Positions 4,914 to 5,400 of a stretch of 5,400 nt of DNA are shown here, one piece after another. Source of the stretch: Lachnospiraceae bacterium (GTDB lineage: Bacteria; Bacillota; Clostridia; Lachnospirales; Lachnospiraceae); contig DMCJ01000108.1 in assembly GCA_003446735.1 (NCBI GenBank), positions 1 to 5,400 of the forward strand, given 5' to 3'. The notes beneath the pieces were generated by a model that searched no databases, was not told the DNA's origin, and was given only the letters and a program-made list of their open reading frames with translations. Positions within the stretch are counted from its first letter, which is position 1. The number at the start of each line of letters is the position of its first letter. The position numbers and the translations under genes are program-made.

Positions 4914-5400
4914 TTAGTTGGTGATGACCATTTCGGTCTCTTTATCGAAGATATGGATCTTCTCAACATCAATAGCAAACTTAACAACATCACCGGGTCT
5001 TGCAGTTGTACGGGAGTCAACCCTTGCTGTCATAGGGAACTCCTCAAGATCAAAGTAGAGATAAACCTCTGCACCAAGAAGCTCGTATACTCTTACGGTA
5101 GCTTCGAAAGTGCTCTGAGGAGAAGCCTCAACCATCATTTCGGAATCATATACATCCTCGGGACGGATACCGAATGTAACGGTTCTTCCGTTGTAACCAC
5201 CCTCGATAAGCTTTTTGGACTTAGCGGGAGGAAGAGGAATGAAGTGTCCTGCAACCTTTAATACTGCGGTGTCATCTACAACTTCTACTACTGCATCAAG
5301 GAAGTTCATCTGAGGTGATCCCATGAAACCTGCAACGAAGAGGTTAGCGGGCTTCTCATATAAGTTCTGAGGGGTATCAACCTGCTGAACGATACCGTCC
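4914..5400 (-). CDS. msmX: carbohydrate ABC transporter ATP-binding protein (MsmX/MsmK/UgpC type), C-terminal part
   Basis: The last 161 residues and stop codon of a gene entering from the right edge. The visible part starts DGIVQQVDTPQNLYEKPANL, then FVAGFMGSPQMNFLDA, which is the characteristic junction between the ATPase domain and the C-terminal TOBE/regulatory domain of the MalK/UgpC/MsmX group. It continues with FGIRPEDVYDSE and ends MVITN. Walker A, signature and Walker B motifs lie outside the window, so about 200 residues are missing. Proteins of this group energise carbohydrate uptake permeases at the inner face of the membrane, and in Firmicutes one MsmX/MsmK often serves several permeases. 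No permease or binding-protein gene is adjacent on the visible side, and a terminator directly follows, consistent with a stand-alone shared ATPase. The symbol reflects the family; the exact orthologue (msmX, msmK or ugpC) is not settled. Confidence 0.9.
   Translation of the reverse strand, partial: DGIVQQVDTPQNLYEKPANLFVAGFMGSPQMNFLDAVVEVVDDTAVLKVAGHFIPLPPAKSKKLIEGGYNGRTVTFGIRPEDVYDSEMMVEASPQSTFEATVRVYELLGAEVYLYFDLEEFPMTARVDSRTTARPGDVVKFAIDVEKIHIFDKETEMVITN

Overview
The window looks like chromosomal DNA from a low-to-moderate GC Firmicute, most likely a Clostridia/Lachnospiraceae-type organism. This is inferred from strong AGGAGG-type ribosome binding sites, AT-rich intergenic DNA, an SRP RNA core close to the Bacillus/Clostridium type, a tadA-SRP RNA gene order shared with Bacillus, and protein family types (MsmX/UgpC-like ATPase, orphan CdaR-type regulator, LacI regulator next to a sugar kinase). 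I saw no mobile element, CRISPR array, phage gene or toxin-antitoxin pair.

Left part (1-1943): a minus-strand sugar catabolism operon has a xylulokinase (xylB, 238-1704) followed after 55 bases by the start of an L-fucose/L-arabinose isomerase-like gene (182 down to the window edge). A 239-base regulatory region (1705-1943) separates it from a divergently transcribed LacI-family regulator (1944-2963, TTG start). That region holds promoter candidates in both directions and three copies of a GTGC-N3/4-GCAC inverted repeat. One lies in the xylB leader, one inside a candidate regulator promoter, and one just before the regulator's Shine-Dalgarno. This suggests local control of the operon and autoregulation.

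Right part (2962-5400): everything is on the minus strand. In transcription order it holds the C-terminal 161 residues of a carbohydrate ABC transporter ATPase (MsmX/MsmK/UgpC type) with its own terminator, a CdaR/PucR-type regulator, tadA (tRNA adenosine deaminase) overlapping the regulator's stop codon by 8 bases, and the SRP RNA gene. The SRP RNA has a near-consensus promoter inside the tadA 3' end and a strong terminator whose T-tract overlaps the stop codon of the convergent LacI gene. tadA-SRP RNA is a housekeeping block known from Bacillus, where dnaX follows; here the sugar operon's regulator faces it instead.

Most of the window is ordinary core and carbohydrate-utilisation content. 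The best leads are the operator-like repeats, the intermediate-size SRP RNA with flanking arms, and the missing sense terminator of the LacI gene, which would place its transcript antisense to the SRP RNA.
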